Shown here in pieces: positions 1 to 9,611 of a DNA stretch of 64,000 nt. Source of the stretch: Sphingomonas sp. J315 (GTDB taxonomy: Bacteria > Pseudomonadota > Alphaproteobacteria > Sphingomonadales > Sphingomonadaceae); assembly GCF_024666595.1 (NCBI RefSeq), contig NZ_CP088296.1, forward strand, positions 2,780,501 through 2,844,500. The letters run 5' to 3'. Made by a program: the position numbers and the translations under genes. Positions within the stretch are counted from its first letter, which is position 1. Each line of letters begins with the position of its first letter. The notes beneath the pieces are model-generated. The model was given only the letters and a program-made list of their open reading frames with translations, made no database searches and had not been told where the DNA came from.

Positions 1-1040
1 TGCGCGACATGGCGCGCGACTGGGCGAGCAATGAGAGCCCGGTGACCGCGTGGCGCAAGATCCGCGATGCGAACAGCGCGACGGGTTACGACCCCGCCGC
101 CTATGCGACGATGGCCGAAATGGGCTGGACCGGGGTGATTATCCCCGAGGCACAGGGCGGCAGCGATTTCGGGTGGCTGAGCCTGGGACTGGTGATCGAG
201 GAGCTGGGCAAGACGCTGTCCGCCAGTCCGATCGCGGCCAGCGCCGCAGCCGCATCGGCGATCCTGCTCGGCGGGAGCGACGCGCAGAAGGACAAGTATC
301 TGCCGCGCATCGCCAGCGGCGAACTGATTGCGACGCTCGCGGTCGATGAAGGGCCGCGCCACGATCCCTCCGCGATCACCGCCAGCGTTTCGGACGGCAA
401 GCTGACCGGCACCAAGGCGTTCGTCGCCGAGGGCGACAGCGCCGGGCTGTTGGTGGTTGCCGCGACCGATGGCCTGTATCTGGTCGAGGCGGGGGAGGGC
501 GTGACCGTCGATCGCCGCCACCTCGTCGATTTCCGTAGCCATGCGCAGGTGAGTTTCGATGGCGCGCCCGCCGACAAGCTCGCGGGCGGGGGTGATACGC
601 TGCTCGACGCGGTGCTCGATCGCGCTGCCGTGCTCGCCGCGGCCGAGATGCTGGGCATGGCGGGACAGGCGTTCGACACCACGCTCGCCTATCTGAAGCA
701 GCGCGTTCAGTTCGGACAGATCCTCGCCACCTTCCAGGCGCTCCAGCACCGCATGGCGAACCTGTTCAGCGATATCGAGCTGATGCGCTCGGCGGTCGAG
801 GCCGGGCTGGCGGCGATCGACCGCGGCGGGGATACCCGCCAGGCGGCATCGCTCGCCAAAGCCAAGGCGAACGAGGTCGGGCATCTGATGAGCCGCGAAC
901 TGATCCAGCTGCATGGCGGTATCGGCATGACCGATGAATATGACGCCGGCTTTTACCTCAAGCGGATGCGCGTGCTGGAGCAGATGTGGGGCAACACTGC
1001 CTGGCATCGCGAGCGCTTCGCGCGGCTCAGCGGGTTCTGA
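1..1040 (+). CDS. Acyl-CoA dehydrogenase, 5' end outside the window
   Basis: Flavin-dependent acyl-CoA dehydrogenase that would introduce the 2,3 double bond in an acyl-CoA. The reading frame is open back to base 3 and encodes an LRD-MARDW-like stretch before the first ATG at position 9. Family relatives begin 20-30 residues earlier, so the gene starts upstream of the window. The C-terminal signature LHGGIGMTDEY, followed by FYLKRMRVLEQMWG, is typical of the family. It resembles the dehydrogenase at 16429-17556 (same PVSxxR start region and GMTDEY end), so the two are probably paralogues. A strong terminator follows directly. The substrate cannot be read from the sequence. Confidence 0.9.
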   Translation, partial: RDMARDWASNESPVTAWRKIRDANSATGYDPAAYATMAEMGWTGVIIPEAQGGSDFGWLSLGLVIEELGKTLSASPIAASAAAASAILLGGSDAQKDKYLPRIASGELIATLAVDEGPRHDPSAITASVSDGKLTGTKAFVAEGDSAGLLVVAATDGLYLVEAGEGVTVDRRHLVDFRSHAQVSFDGAPADKLAGGGDTLLDAVLDRAAVLAAAEMLGMAGQAFDTTLAYLKQRVQFGQILATFQALQHRMANLFSDIELMRSAVEAGLAAIDRGGDTRQAASLAKAKANEVGHLMSRELIQLHGGIGMTDEYDAGFYLKRMRVLEQMWGNTAWHRERFARLSGF

Positions 1041-1061
1041 TCCGTCAAGCGGCTGAAATTG

Positions 1062-1099
1062 AAAGGGGCGCTTCCGCGACAGGCGGAAGCGCCCCTTTT
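1062..1099 (+). terminator. Rho-independent terminator after acyl-CoA dehydrogenase
   Basis: A 13-bp perfect stem, GGGGCGCTTCCGC paired with GCGGAAGCGCCCC, has a 5-base loop and is followed by TTTT. Flanking A and T bases extend the helix. It lies 22 bases after the stop codon at 1040. Confidence 0.9.
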
Positions 1100-1160
1100 C
1101 GCATCTGCGGCATGAATTTTTGTCTTTAGAAGATCGGTTCAGCATACTCGCAGATATTTC

Positions 1161-1182
1161 CACGGTACCGATTCGAACCGTG
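1161..1182. promoter_or_regulatory. Candidate operator upstream of the TonB-dependent receptor
   Basis: An interrupted palindrome has arms CACGGT and ACCGTG around a 10-base spacer. It contains GATTCGAAC at 1170-1178. GATTCGAA recurs between the TetR gene and the dehydrogenase at 7103, and upstream of the acyl-CoA ligase at 23637. I infer a shared regulator, possibly the TetR protein encoded at 5703-6946. There is no direct evidence of binding. Confidence 0.35.
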
Positions 1183-1317
1183 TCCTCCATGTAACAGCTA
1201 CGGATAAGTGGCGTTTCGCAACGGTTTTCCACTCTTGACCGATCTCTAGAGAGTCGATCTATTCGAGTTTACGGTATGGAGCCGAACAGCGTTCCGGCCG
1301 AACGGGAGTGGGATCTT

Positions 1318-4275
1318 ATGAAGAAGCAGCTTTTGGCGGCGTGCGGGGTTTCGGCGCTCGTCCTCGGCGGCGCGGCGCCCGCCTTTGCGCAGGACAGCGA
1401 TGGCGAAACCGAAATCGTCATCACCGGATCGATCATCGCCGGCACGCCGGAAGACGCGGCGCTGCCGGTCGACGTGATCGGTGCCGAGGAACTCGCCAAG
1501 CAGGGCAATCCGACCGTACTCGATCTGGTCAAGGCATTGCCGAGCTCGAGCGCGTCGCTGGGCGACGCCAACCAGTTCGACAGCCGATCGCAGGGGGCGG
1601 AAGGCATCGCCACCGTGAACCTTCGCGGTCTCAGCCCGCAGCGCACACTGGTGCTGCTCAATTCCAAGCGTCTCGCCACGTCGGGCAACGGCGTGCCCTC
1701 GGTCGACATCAACCTCCTTCCCCAGGCCGCGATCGGCCGAGTCGAGGTGCTGAAGGACGGTGCCGCCGCAACCTACGGTTCCGAAGCGATTGCGGGCGTG
1801 GTGAACTTCATCACCCGCACTAATCAGCGCGGGTTCCAGGGTTCGGGCAGCTACCGCTTTATCGAGGGGTCGGACGGCGATTTCGACGTCTCGCTCAGCT
1901 TTGGCCATGTCGGCGACAATTTCCGCCTGCTGGTCGCGGGCGGATACCAGCAGCGCGGCCAGCTGATGGCCAAGGACCGCGACTGGGCGGTCCGGCCCTA
2001 TCCCGAAAATCCCCAAGGCGGCTGGACCGGCGGCGGCAACCCCGCGAACTTCCTGTTCCTGGGCGCGACCGGATCCCCGGTCACCGGCATCGTGGCGGAC
2101 ACCGCGTGCGCCCCGCTCGGCGGCTATGTGGGCGCGGATGCGCGCTGCTACAATCAATATTCGACCTTTGACAATCTGGTCGAAAAGGAGATGCGCGGGC
2201 AGGCGTTCATCGATTTCGAATGGGATGTGGGTGAGAATACGACGTTCCAGATGACCGCGCTGTACGGTCGGACCACCGTCCCGAACTATCTCAGCTCGCC
2301 TTCCTATTTGCTGACCCAGCCGCCCTCGGGCGTCGCGATTGCCGGGACGCCGTTTGCGCCCTTCGCGGCGTTGCTGAACAGCGGGTTCTTCGTGCCCAGT
2401 GCCAATCCCGGCCTGGTCGCCTATCGCGCGGCCAATACGACGCCGGCGGGTGCGGGCGTGCTGTTCCCGACATTGCTGTTCCGTCCGCATCTGCTGGGCG
2501 GCAATCCCTCCACGCTCGACAATGAATTCGCGCCGGGGTCGGCCACCGGACTGCGCAAGGGCGAATCGACCCGCTTCACCGCCGAGCTTCGCGGCGAGGT
2601 CGCCGACGGGCTGAACTACAACCTCAACGCGACCTACCATAATTACTATCGCTATATCGACGGATACGACTCATTCGGTGACCGCGTCCAGCGCGCGCTC
2701 CTCGGCTTTGGCGGGGCGAGCTGCACCGGCACGACGCCGGGTGCCAATGGCTGTCTGTGGCTCAATCCGTTCGGCAACGCGGTATCGGTCAACCCGGCAA
2801 CCGGCCAGACCAACCCGGGCGCCAATGGCCCGACGAACAGCGCCGAGCTGACCGACTGGTTCTTTGTCAAATCGCACAGCGCAGTGACCACCGACCTGCT
2901 GGTTTTCGAAGGATCGCTCAGCGGTGGCACCGGGTTCAACCTGCCGGGCGGCGAGGTGCAGTTCGGCGTCGGCGCGCAATATCGCGATACCTCGATCACC
3001 GGTCGCTACGGCGCGAACAACAACCTGGCGCAAAATCCGTGCCGGGAGACGCCGTTGAACGGCAATACCAATGCTGCCGCCTGTTCGGGGGGACGCGCTG
3101 CTGCGGGTGCGCTCGGCTTCCTTGGCACCAACCTCGACTATGACCTTCAGGGCGATGTCTGGGCGTTGTTCGCAGAGGCTCAGCTGCCGATCCTCGACAC
3201 GCTCAACCTTCAGCTCGCCGCGCGGTTCGAGGACTATGGCGGGGCCACCGGATCGACCTTCGATCCCCAGATTCGCGCGCGCTGGCAGGTCACCGACTGG
3301 CTCGCGGTTCGCGGCGGCTTCGGTACCACCTTCCGCGCCCCAACGCTCAACCAGCTGGCACCCGGATCGATCACCGCACTCCAGATCATCGACACGACCT
3401 TCCGTCCGATCGACGTGTTCGGCAATCCGAACCTGGTGCCCGAAAGCTCGAAGAATTACGGCGCGGGCGTGCTGCTCAGCGCCGGCGGGTTCAGCGCGAG
3501 CATCGATTATTACCGCTATGACATCGAGGATGCGATCGTCTCCGACCCGCTGATCTCGATGGTCAACACCCTGTTCCCCAGCACCGGTGGCAATACCTGC
3601 GCCACCAATGCGGCGCTGGCGGCGCGTTTCACCTTCTCGACCGGACCCTGCACCGCCACGACGGCGCGCACCGCCATCTCGCGCGTGCGGACCGAGACCC
3701 AGAATGGCGCGTCGATCACCAATGAGGGCATCGACGTGATGGCCAGCTATCGGGGAACCGACATGCTGGGCAGCGGCACGCGGTTCGCGATCGGCGGCAA
3801 CGTCACCTACACGCTTCAGAACCGGATCAGCGACATCTTCGTCGCGGGCGCGCTGGTGCAGGGGGGCTATGACGGCGTCGGGCTGCTCAACTACCAGACG
3901 ACGCTCTATCCGGTTCCCGAGTGGAAGGGGCAGGGCTTCCTGGAATTTGGCGCGGGTCCGATCGATGCGCGCCTGACGGCCACCTATATCGATGGGCTGT
4001 ACGATCAGCGCGCCGACACGACCACGGCGGGCGTGTTCGGCCCCAACCCGGCGCTGGGCGGCGCACGGGTGACCCAGGGGGCGTTCATCGACAGCTTCAC
4101 CACGGTGGACTTCACCATCCAGTTCGCGATTACCGACAGCGTGACCCTGTCGGGTAGCGTCTACAACCTGTTCGATCAGGATCCGCCCTTCGCCCGCGAA
4201 GACTATAACTACGAACCTTTTGTCGGGAATCCTCTGGGCCGCAACTTCAAGGTTGGCGTTTCCGCCAAGTTCTGA
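1318..4275 (+). CDS. TonB-dependent outer-membrane receptor
   Basis: A 985-residue outer-membrane receptor that would import a substrate using TonB energy. I chose ATG 1318 over ATG 1276: GGGAG lies 9 bases upstream, and the protein then begins MKKQLLAACGVSALVLGGA...AFAQ, a clean signal peptide. The plug domain follows (IVITGS TonB-box-like segment, then LRGLSPQRTLVLLNSKR and VLKDGAAATYGSEAIAGVVNF). A long beta-barrel ends in FKVGVSAKF with the terminal phenylalanine usual for barrel proteins. It sits just upstream of an MFS carrier, and a hairpin separates the two. With the neighbouring acyl-CoA genes, the ligand may be lipid-like or an ester, but this is inference. Confidence 0.93.
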   Translation: MKKQLLAACGVSALVLGGAAPAFAQDSDGETEIVITGSIIAGTPEDAALPVDVIGAEELAKQGNPTVLDLVKALPSSSASLGDANQFDSRSQGAEGIATVNLRGLSPQRTLVLLNSKRLATSGNGVPSVDINLLPQAAIGRVEVLKDGAAATYGSEAIAGVVNFITRTNQRGFQGSGSYRFIEGSDGDFDVSLSFGHVGDNFRLLVAGGYQQRGQLMAKDRDWAVRPYPENPQGGWTGGGNPANFLFLGATGSPVTGIVADTACAPLGGYVGADARCYNQYSTFDNLVEKEMRGQAFIDFEWDVGENTTFQMTALYGRTTVPNYLSSPSYLLTQPPSGVAIAGTPFAPFAALLNSGFFVPSANPGLVAYRAANTTPAGAGVLFPTLLFRPHLLGGNPSTLDNEFAPGSATGLRKGESTRFTAELRGEVADGLNYNLNATYHNYYRYIDGYDSFGDRVQRALLGFGGASCTGTTPGANGCLWLNPFGNAVSVNPATGQTNPGANGPTNSAELTDWFFVKSHSAVTTDLLVFEGSLSGGTGFNLPGGEVQFGVGAQYRDTSITGRYGANNNLAQNPCRETPLNGNTNAAACSGGRAAAGALGFLGTNLDYDLQGDVWALFAEAQLPILDTLNLQLAARFEDYGGATGSTFDPQIRARWQVTDWLAVRGGFGTTFRAPTLNQLAPGSITALQIIDTTFRPIDVFGNPNLVPESSKNYGAGVLLSAGGFSASIDYYRYDIEDAIVSDPLISMVNTLFPSTGGNTCATNAALAARFTFSTGPCTATTARTAISRVRTETQNGASITNEGIDVMASYRGTDMLGSGTRFAIGGNVTYTLQNRISDIFVAGALVQGGYDGVGLLNYQTTLYPVPEWKGQGFLEFGAGPIDARLTATYIDGLYDQRADTTTAGVFGPNPALGGARVTQGAFIDSFTTVDFTIQFAITDSVTLSGSVYNLFDQDPPFAREDYNYEPFVGNPLGRNFKVGVSAKF

Positions 4276-4292
4276 AGCCGGTACCTTTTCGG

Positions 4293-4332
4293 GGCTCCGT
4301 CGCGCGGGGAACGCGGCGGAGCCTCGATTTTT
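4293..4332 (+). terminator. Terminator-like hairpin after the TonB-dependent receptor
   Basis: A 12-bp stem, GGCTCCGTCGCG with CGCGGCGGAGCC (one G-U pair), is followed by TCGATTTTT. It lies 17 bases past the receptor stop and may attenuate read-through into the MFS gene. Confidence 0.8.
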
Positions 4333-4374
4333 GTCTGACGGGTATACTCGATGCGTATGAAGGAGCAGGTTGAC

Positions 4375-5685
4375 ATGGCGATGATTTCCGCACCGGCCGA
4401 CCCTGTTCCCGAGGGGGCCGACGACCGCGCGATCCGGCGACGCGGGCTGACGCTCGCATTGCTGACGGTGACCTATTTCTTCAGCTATATGGATCGGCAG
4501 ATCCTCGCGATCCTGCAAGAGCTGATCAAGAAGGATCTGGGGCTCAGCGACACCCAGCTGGGGATGCTGACGGGCCTTGCCTTTGCGGTCTTCTATGCCG
4601 GGCTTGGCATCCCGGTCGCGCGGCTGGCCGACCGCATGAACCGGCGCAACATCATCGCGATCAGCCTGACGGTGTGGAGCGCTTTTACCGCAGCGTGCGG
4701 GCTGGCGCAGAACTTCGTCCAGCTGCTGTTGTTCCGCATCGGTGTCGGCATTGGCGAGGCGGGGTCGAGCCCGCCGAGCCACTCGATCATCGCCGACCTC
4801 TACCCGCCGGAAAAGCGCGCGGGGGCGATGGCGATCTATTCGCTGGGCGTCGTGCTGGGCACGGCCTTTGGAACGATGATCGGCGGGACGGTCGCGCATT
4901 ATTATGGCTGGCGCGTCGCCCTGTTCGCGGTCGGCCTGCCCGGCGTGCTGCTCGCCTTTTTCGTATGGAAGCTCGTGGTCGAGCCGCGCCGTGGCCTGTC
5001 CGACGCGGTCAAGGTCGCCGAAGGCGAAGCAATGCCGTCGCTGGGCGAGGCATTTGCGGGGATGTGGCGCAACAAGGCCGCGGTCCATGTCGTGCTCGGT
5101 GTCACGCTCACCTCCATGATCGGATATGGACTGGCGGCATTCGGGCCGAGCTACATGCAGCGTTCGCTCGACATGAACCTGCTTCAGATCGCGTGGATCG
5201 TGGCGCCCATCCTGGGCGTGGTCGGCGCGCTGTCTGCGGTGCTCGGCGGCAGGTTGGCCGACTGGCTAGCCAAGACTCGCGGAATGCACGCGCAAAGCTA
5301 TATGGTCGCGCTGCTCAAGGTGATCGCGCTGCCCTTCGCACTGATGTTCTACTGGCTGGACAGCTGGCAGCTGGCCCTTAGCGCCTATGTCGTCGCACTG
5401 CTGTTCCAGAACTCATATCTCGGACCCAGCTTCGCGATGATCCAGAGCCTCGCTCCGCAGAAGGTACGTGCGCTCTGGGCGGCGATCACATTGCTGGTCA
5501 TCAACATGATTGGCCTTGGTATCGGTCCGGTGGCGGTGGGGCGGCTCAGCGATGCGCTCAACCCGACCTATGGCGAGGATTCGCTGCGCTATGCGATGTT
5601 GATCTTCGCGGCGATCACTCCTTGGGCGATCTTCCACTATTGGCGCGCGGGAGTGTGGCTTAAGCGGCGCGAAGCGGCCGTCTGA
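4375..5685 (+). CDS. MFS transporter, spinster-like
   Basis: A 436-residue inner-membrane carrier of the major facilitator superfamily. ATG 4375 was chosen over the ATGs at 4351 and 4357 because AAGGAG at 4360-4365 lies 9 bases before it. The first membrane helix carries FFSYMDRQILAILQELIKKDLGLSDTQ, typical of spinster-like MFS proteins. The helix 2-3 loop has ADRMNRRN and the helix 4 region has GVGIGEAGSSPPSHSIIADLYP. About twelve hydrophobic segments are visible. Pairing with the outer-membrane receptor suggests a two-step uptake route for one compound. The substrate is unknown. Confidence 0.88.
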   Translation: MAMISAPADPVPEGADDRAIRRRGLTLALLTVTYFFSYMDRQILAILQELIKKDLGLSDTQLGMLTGLAFAVFYAGLGIPVARLADRMNRRNIIAISLTVWSAFTAACGLAQNFVQLLLFRIGVGIGEAGSSPPSHSIIADLYPPEKRAGAMAIYSLGVVLGTAFGTMIGGTVAHYYGWRVALFAVGLPGVLLAFFVWKLVVEPRRGLSDAVKVAEGEAMPSLGEAFAGMWRNKAAVHVVLGVTLTSMIGYGLAAFGPSYMQRSLDMNLLQIAWIVAPILGVVGALSAVLGGRLADWLAKTRGMHAQSYMVALLKVIALPFALMFYWLDSWQLALSAYVVALLFQNSYLGPSFAMIQSLAPQKVRALWAAITLLVINMIGLGIGPVAVGRLSDALNPTYGEDSLRYAMLIFAAITPWAIFHYWRAGVWLKRREAAV

Positions 5686-5702
5686 GCAGCGCTCCCGCCG
5701 GG

Positions 5703-6946
5703 TTAAAACTCCAGCACGCGATCGTCGAACAGCCCGAACACGATTGTCGAGGCGTAGAACGCTACCGCCCGATCACGCGGCATGGTGCTGGCCCATTTGC
5801 GCATGTCGAACGCGGCATTCTGCAGCGCCATCATCGTCTGGCTGGCGACCAGCGGGTCGATCGCGCGGATCGAACCCTCGGCGATGCCGTCGGAGAGCAT
5901 GCCCGCGTAACGGCGCGCGATACGGTTCGAACGGTCGATCAACGCGGTGCGCACGCGCGGCGGCAGGCCCGACAGCGCGGTGGTGCGCAGCAGCGGCCCG
6001 CGTTCGGAAAACTGCACGTCGAGCAAAGTCCCGATGATGCTGGTCAACTTGCGCCAATGGTCGCCGGGACCTTCCTCGGCCAGCCGTTGCGCGTCGGCGA
6101 TCAGGTCGAAGCTGCGCTTGTAGCATTCGATCACCAGCTCGTCCTTGGCGTCGAGATGGTGGTAAAAACTGCCCTTGGTGACGTTGAGCTCGCTCGCGAT
6201 CTTCTGCACCGATGCGCCGCGATAGCCGAGTTCGTTGATCAACCGCGTCGCCGCCAGCAGGAATGCCTCGCGGCCCGGCTCGGCCTCGTCATGCGTGAGG
6301 TCGAGCATCTCGGGCTTCCACACATCGCCCGGGGTGGCGATGCCGTGACGGAACACGTCCATCAGGCGGCTCTCGACGCGCGGATATTCGTCGACCTCGT
6401 ACCGCGTGATCCAGGCGGGGAGCCAGAAGGTGTTTTCGAGCAGCACATGCGCGCGTCCGCCGCGCAGGTCGGTCTCCGCGCGGGTGCCGCCTTCGCCCCA
6501 CAGCGCGCGGGTCTTGCGGAAAATCTGCTGCCAGCGCTTGAGCAAGGCGGCCTTTACCTCGCCCTCCATCGCGCGCAGGTCGGACAGGATGGCGAACGCC
6601 TTTTCCTCGCCGGTCGCGATCCGTGCCAGCCGTTCCATGTTGATCGCCAGGTAACGGGCGACGCGGGCCTCGGGGGTTGCCTCGCGATGCGCTTCGTCGA
6701 GCATCGCGTCGAGCCGGTCGAGCGTGACCTCGAATGCTGCGGCGGCAAGGTCTTCCTTGCGCTTGAAATAGTAGGTAACACTGGTGGTGTTGAGGCCGAC
6801 GCGCTGCGCGACATCGGCGAAGGTCATGCCCTTCGCGCTCTGATCGTTGATCACGTCCGCCGCCGCCGCGAGGATCGCGTCGCGCTTGGCACGGAACCGT
6901 TTTGTTTCCCCCGTGCCTCTTCGGGCACTGCGTCTTCGGCGTTCAT
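5703..6946 (-). CDS. TetR-family regulator with two TetR domains, frameshifted near its start
   Basis: Transcriptional regulator with two TetR-type helix-turn-helix regions: GMTFADVAQRVGLNTTSVTYYF near the N-terminus and ASVQKIASELNVTKGSFYHH about 200 residues later. The longest open frame begins only at GTG 6854, inside the first domain. An ATG at 6946 starts MNAEDAVPEEARG in another frame. Restoring one base in the G5/A3 stretch at about 6906-6911 joins it to KRFRAKRDAILAAAADVINDQ, a normal TetR start, giving about 413 residues. The gene is divergent from the dehydrogenase at 7103, and it probably controls the cluster through acyl-CoA sensing (inference). Tandem TetR proteins are uncommon. 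Confidence 0.85.
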
Positions 6947-6966
6947 CCGTTTAGATTAGCAAATTT

Positions 6967-6978
6967 GATTCGAACGAA
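6967..6978. promoter_or_regulatory. Candidate operator in the divergent TetR/dehydrogenase intergenic region
   Basis: GATTCGAACGAA includes a short inverted repeat, TTCG-AA-CGAA (6969-6978). GATTCGAAC is identical to the sequence at 1170-1178. Its position between the regulator and the first catabolic gene suits autoregulation. This is pattern-based only. Confidence 0.35.
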
Positions 6979-7102
6979 CAGTCCTAAAGCGTAGCAATGC
7001 GATCTACAGGGAACCGTAGCCGAAAAATGCTGCGCTGCCCACTTTACCGAATATCGGGTATGGCCTAATCGACTCGAAACGGATTGGACAAGGAGAGAGC
7101 CG

Positions 7103-8386
7103 ATGGACTTCACGCTGACCGAGCGCGAGACCTATTTCCGCGATCGCGTGCGCGGGTTCATCGACCAGCATATCGCCCCGCGCCAGAAGGAGTATCGCGA
7201 ACAGGTCTATACCGGCGAGCGCTGGAAGGTGCTGCCGGTGATCGAGGAGTTGAAGCCGGTCGCGCGGGCGCAGGGACTGTGGAATTTCTTCATGCCGCCG
7301 CATTCGGGCCAGACCCATGTCGACGACACGTTCGAATTTGAGGGGACGCAGCTCACCAACCTCGAATACGCGCTGTGCGCCGAGGAAATGGGCCGCGCCG
7401 GATGGGCGAGCGAGGTGTTCAACTGCTCGGCCCCCGATACCGGCAATATGGAGGTGCTCCACCGCTACGGCACGCGGGAACACAAGGAGCGCTGGCTCAA
7501 GCCGCTGATGAATGGCGAGATCCGCTCGGCATTCCTGATGACCGAGCCCGATGTCGCCTCGTCGGATGCGACCAATATCCAGACCTCGATGGTCCGCGAT
7601 GGCGATCATTATGTCATCAACGGGCGGAAATGGTGGTCGTCGGGCGTGGGCGATCCGCGCTGTGCGGTCGCGATCGTGATGGGCAAGACCAACCCCGACG
7701 CCTCGCGCCACGCGCAGCAGAGCCAGATTCTGGTGCCGATGGACACGCCGGGCGTGCGGATCGAGCGGATGCTTTCGGTGTTCGGGTATGATCACGCGCC
7801 GCACGGCCATGGCGAGGTGGTGCTGGAGAATGTCCGTGTGCCGGTCGAGAATATCCTGCTGGGCGAAGGGCGCGGGTTCGAGATCGCGCAGGGCCGGCTC
7901 GGGCCGGGCCGCATCCATCACTGCATGCGATCGATCGGCGTTGCCGAAATGGCGCTGGAGCTGATGTGCAAGCGCCTGCTGAGCCGTGTCGCGTTCGGCA
8001 AGCGCATCGCGGATCATTCGATCTGGGAACAGCGCGTGGCCGAAGCGCGGTCGAACCTCGAAATGATGCGCCTGCTGTGCCTCAAGGCGGCGGACATGAT
8101 GGACAAGGCCGGCAACAAGTCGGCGCAGGGCGAGATCGCGATGATCAAGGCGATGGGTCCGCGCATGACGCTGCAGATCCTCGACGACGCGATTCAGGCG
8201 TTCGGCGGCGCAGGCGTATCGGGCGATACGCCGCTGGCGAGTGCATGGGCGAGCATGCGCACGCTGCGCTTTGCCGATGGGCCGGACGAGGTCCACAACC
8301 GGGCGATCGCGCGGTCGGAGTTTGGCAAGTATGGTGAGTTCAAGGCGGATCGGCCGAGCAGCGGCGATATGGCGGTGACGCGGTAA
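7103..8386 (+). CDS. ACAD11-like acyl-CoA dehydrogenase
   Basis: A 427-residue flavoprotein close to the dehydrogenase half of mammalian ACAD10/ACAD11. Diagnostic stretches are [61 protein letters not shown] followed by IHHCMR, and the end [17 protein letters not shown]. In ACAD11 this domain works with a fused kinase domain on 4-hydroxyacyl-CoAs: phosphorylation, then loss of phosphate to give an enoyl-CoA. Here the kinase is a separate gene (9608-10669) two genes downstream. AAGGAGAGAG precedes ATG 7103. The gene starts the operon divergent from the TetR gene. Confidence 0.93.
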   Translation: MDFTLTERETYFRDRVRGFIDQHIAPRQKEYREQVYTGERWKVLPVIEELKPVARAQGLWNFFMPPHSGQTHVDDTFEFEGTQLTNLEYALCAEEMGRAGWASEVFNCSAPDTGNMEVLHRYGTREHKERWLKPLMNGEIRSAFLMTEPDVASSDATNIQTSMVRDGDHYVINGRKWWSSGVGDPRCAVAIVMGKTNPDASRHAQQSQILVPMDTPGVRIERMLSVFGYDHAPHGHGEVVLENVRVPVENILLGEGRGFEIAQGRLGPGRIHHCMRSIGVAEMALELMCKRLLSRVAFGKRIADHSIWEQRVAEARSNLEMMRLLCLKAADMMDKAGNKSAQGEIAMIKAMGPRMTLQILDDAIQAFGGAGVSGDTPLASAWASMRTLRFADGPDEVHNRAIARSEFGKYGEFKADRPSSGDMAVTR

Positions 8387-8394
8387 GCCTTTGC

Positions 8395-8502
8395 CGTCAC
8401 CCCCGCGAACGCGGGGGCCCATCTCCCGGACGTGCGGCAGCTGCGCCCGGTGAGGTGTTTGGATAGCGCAGGAGATGGGCCCCCGCTTTCGCGGGGGTGA
8501 CG
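8395..8502. repeat. Paired REP-like palindromes (intergenic inverted repeat)
   Basis: Two 32-bp arms, 8395-8426 and 8471-8502, are near-perfect inverted copies differing only in a few central bases (GCGAACGC against GCTTTCGC). Each arm starts CGTCACCCCC at its outer end and is itself a small hairpin. It lies between the dehydrogenase and the alcohol dehydrogenase. The same layout appears at 17581-17662 and 34383-34460. Confidence 0.85.
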
Positions 8503-8525
8503 ATTGAGGTTTTTGGGGAGATCAG

Positions 8526-9611
8526 GTGAAAGCAGCAGTCCTGTTCGAGGCCGGCAAGCCGCTCGAAATCCACGACATCCGCATCGACAAGCCCGGCCCG
8601 CGCGAGGTGCTGGTGCGTACGGCGGCGTGCGGCGTGTGCCGGTCGGATCTGCATTTCGTCGACGGCGCCTATCCACACGCGATGCCGACCGTGCCGGGGC
8701 ATGAGGCGGCGGGCGTGGTCGAGGCGGTGGGGAGCGAGGTCACGCGGCTGAAGCCCGGCGACCATGTCATCACCTTCTTCACCGTGTTCTGCGGGTCGTG
8801 CGAGTTCTGCATCTCGGGCCGTCCGTCGCTGTGTCTCGACAATTCGACGCGCCGCCCGGCCGATGCCAGCCCCAAGCTGACGCTCGCCGATGGCACGCCG
8901 GTCAATCATTTCCTCAACCTGTCGGCGTTTGCCGAACAGATGCTGATCCATGAAAATGCCTGTGTCGCGATCAGCAAGGATATGCCGCTCGACCGTGCGG
9001 CGTTGCTTGGCTGCGCGGTGCTGACCGGGGCGGGGTCGATCTTCCGCGACAGCAAGGTGACGCCGGGCGAGACGGTCGCAGTGATCGGGTGCGGCGGGAT
9101 CGGCCTGTCGGCGATCAACGCCGCCAAGATCGCGGGCGCGGGCAAGATCATCGCGATCGACCCGGTGCCGGAGAAGCGCGCGCTGGCGCGGAAGATGGGT
9201 GCGACGCACGATCTCGATGCGATGGCGCCCGATCTGGTCAAGCAGGTGCTGAAGCTCACCGATGGCGGCGTGAACTATGCGATCGAGGCGGTCGGGCGGC
9301 CGCAGACGGCGGAGACGGCGTGGCACGTGCTGCGCCGTGGCGGGACCGCGACGATCCTGGGCATGATCGCGCCGGGCCAGTCGGTCAGCATTCCCGGCCC
9401 GACCTTCCTGTCGGGCAAGAAGCTGCAGGGGTCGCTTGCCGGGTCGATGCAATTCCCGATCGACCTCCCGCGCCTTGTCCAGATGTATCTCGACGGCGTG
9501 CTCGACCTCGACACGATGGTGGCCGAGCGGATCCGGCTGGAGGACATCAACCACGCCTTCGACAACCTCCGCACGGGCGACGCGGTGCGCTCCGTGATCG
9601 AGTTCGCATGA
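8526..9611 (+). CDS. Zinc-dependent alcohol dehydrogenase
   Basis: A 361-residue medium-chain dehydrogenase that would oxidise a primary or secondary alcohol with NAD. Catalytic zinc ligands are visible in CGVCRSDLHF and PGHEAAG; structural-zinc cysteines lie in CGSCEFCISGRPSLC; the Rossmann motif is VAVIGCGGIGLSAINAAK. The start is GTG 8526, with GGGGAG seven bases upstream. Its stop overlaps the start of the kinase gene (ATGA at 9608-9611), so the two are translationally coupled. Context suggests it acts on hydroxy-acyl or alcohol intermediates of the cluster. The closest match seems to be the class III / aryl-alcohol dehydrogenase branch. Confidence 0.9.
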   Translation: MKAAVLFEAGKPLEIHDIRIDKPGPREVLVRTAACGVCRSDLHFVDGAYPHAMPTVPGHEAAGVVEAVGSEVTRLKPGDHVITFFTVFCGSCEFCISGRPSLCLDNSTRRPADASPKLTLADGTPVNHFLNLSAFAEQMLIHENACVAISKDMPLDRAALLGCAVLTGAGSIFRDSKVTPGETVAVIGCGGIGLSAINAAKIAGAGKIIAIDPVPEKRALARKMGATHDLDAMAPDLVKQVLKLTDGGVNYAIEAVGRPQTAETAWHVLRRGGTATILGMIAPGQSVSIPGPTFLSGKKLQGSLAGSMQFPIDLPRLVQMYLDGVLDLDTMVAERIRLEDINHAFDNLRTGDAVRSVIEFA

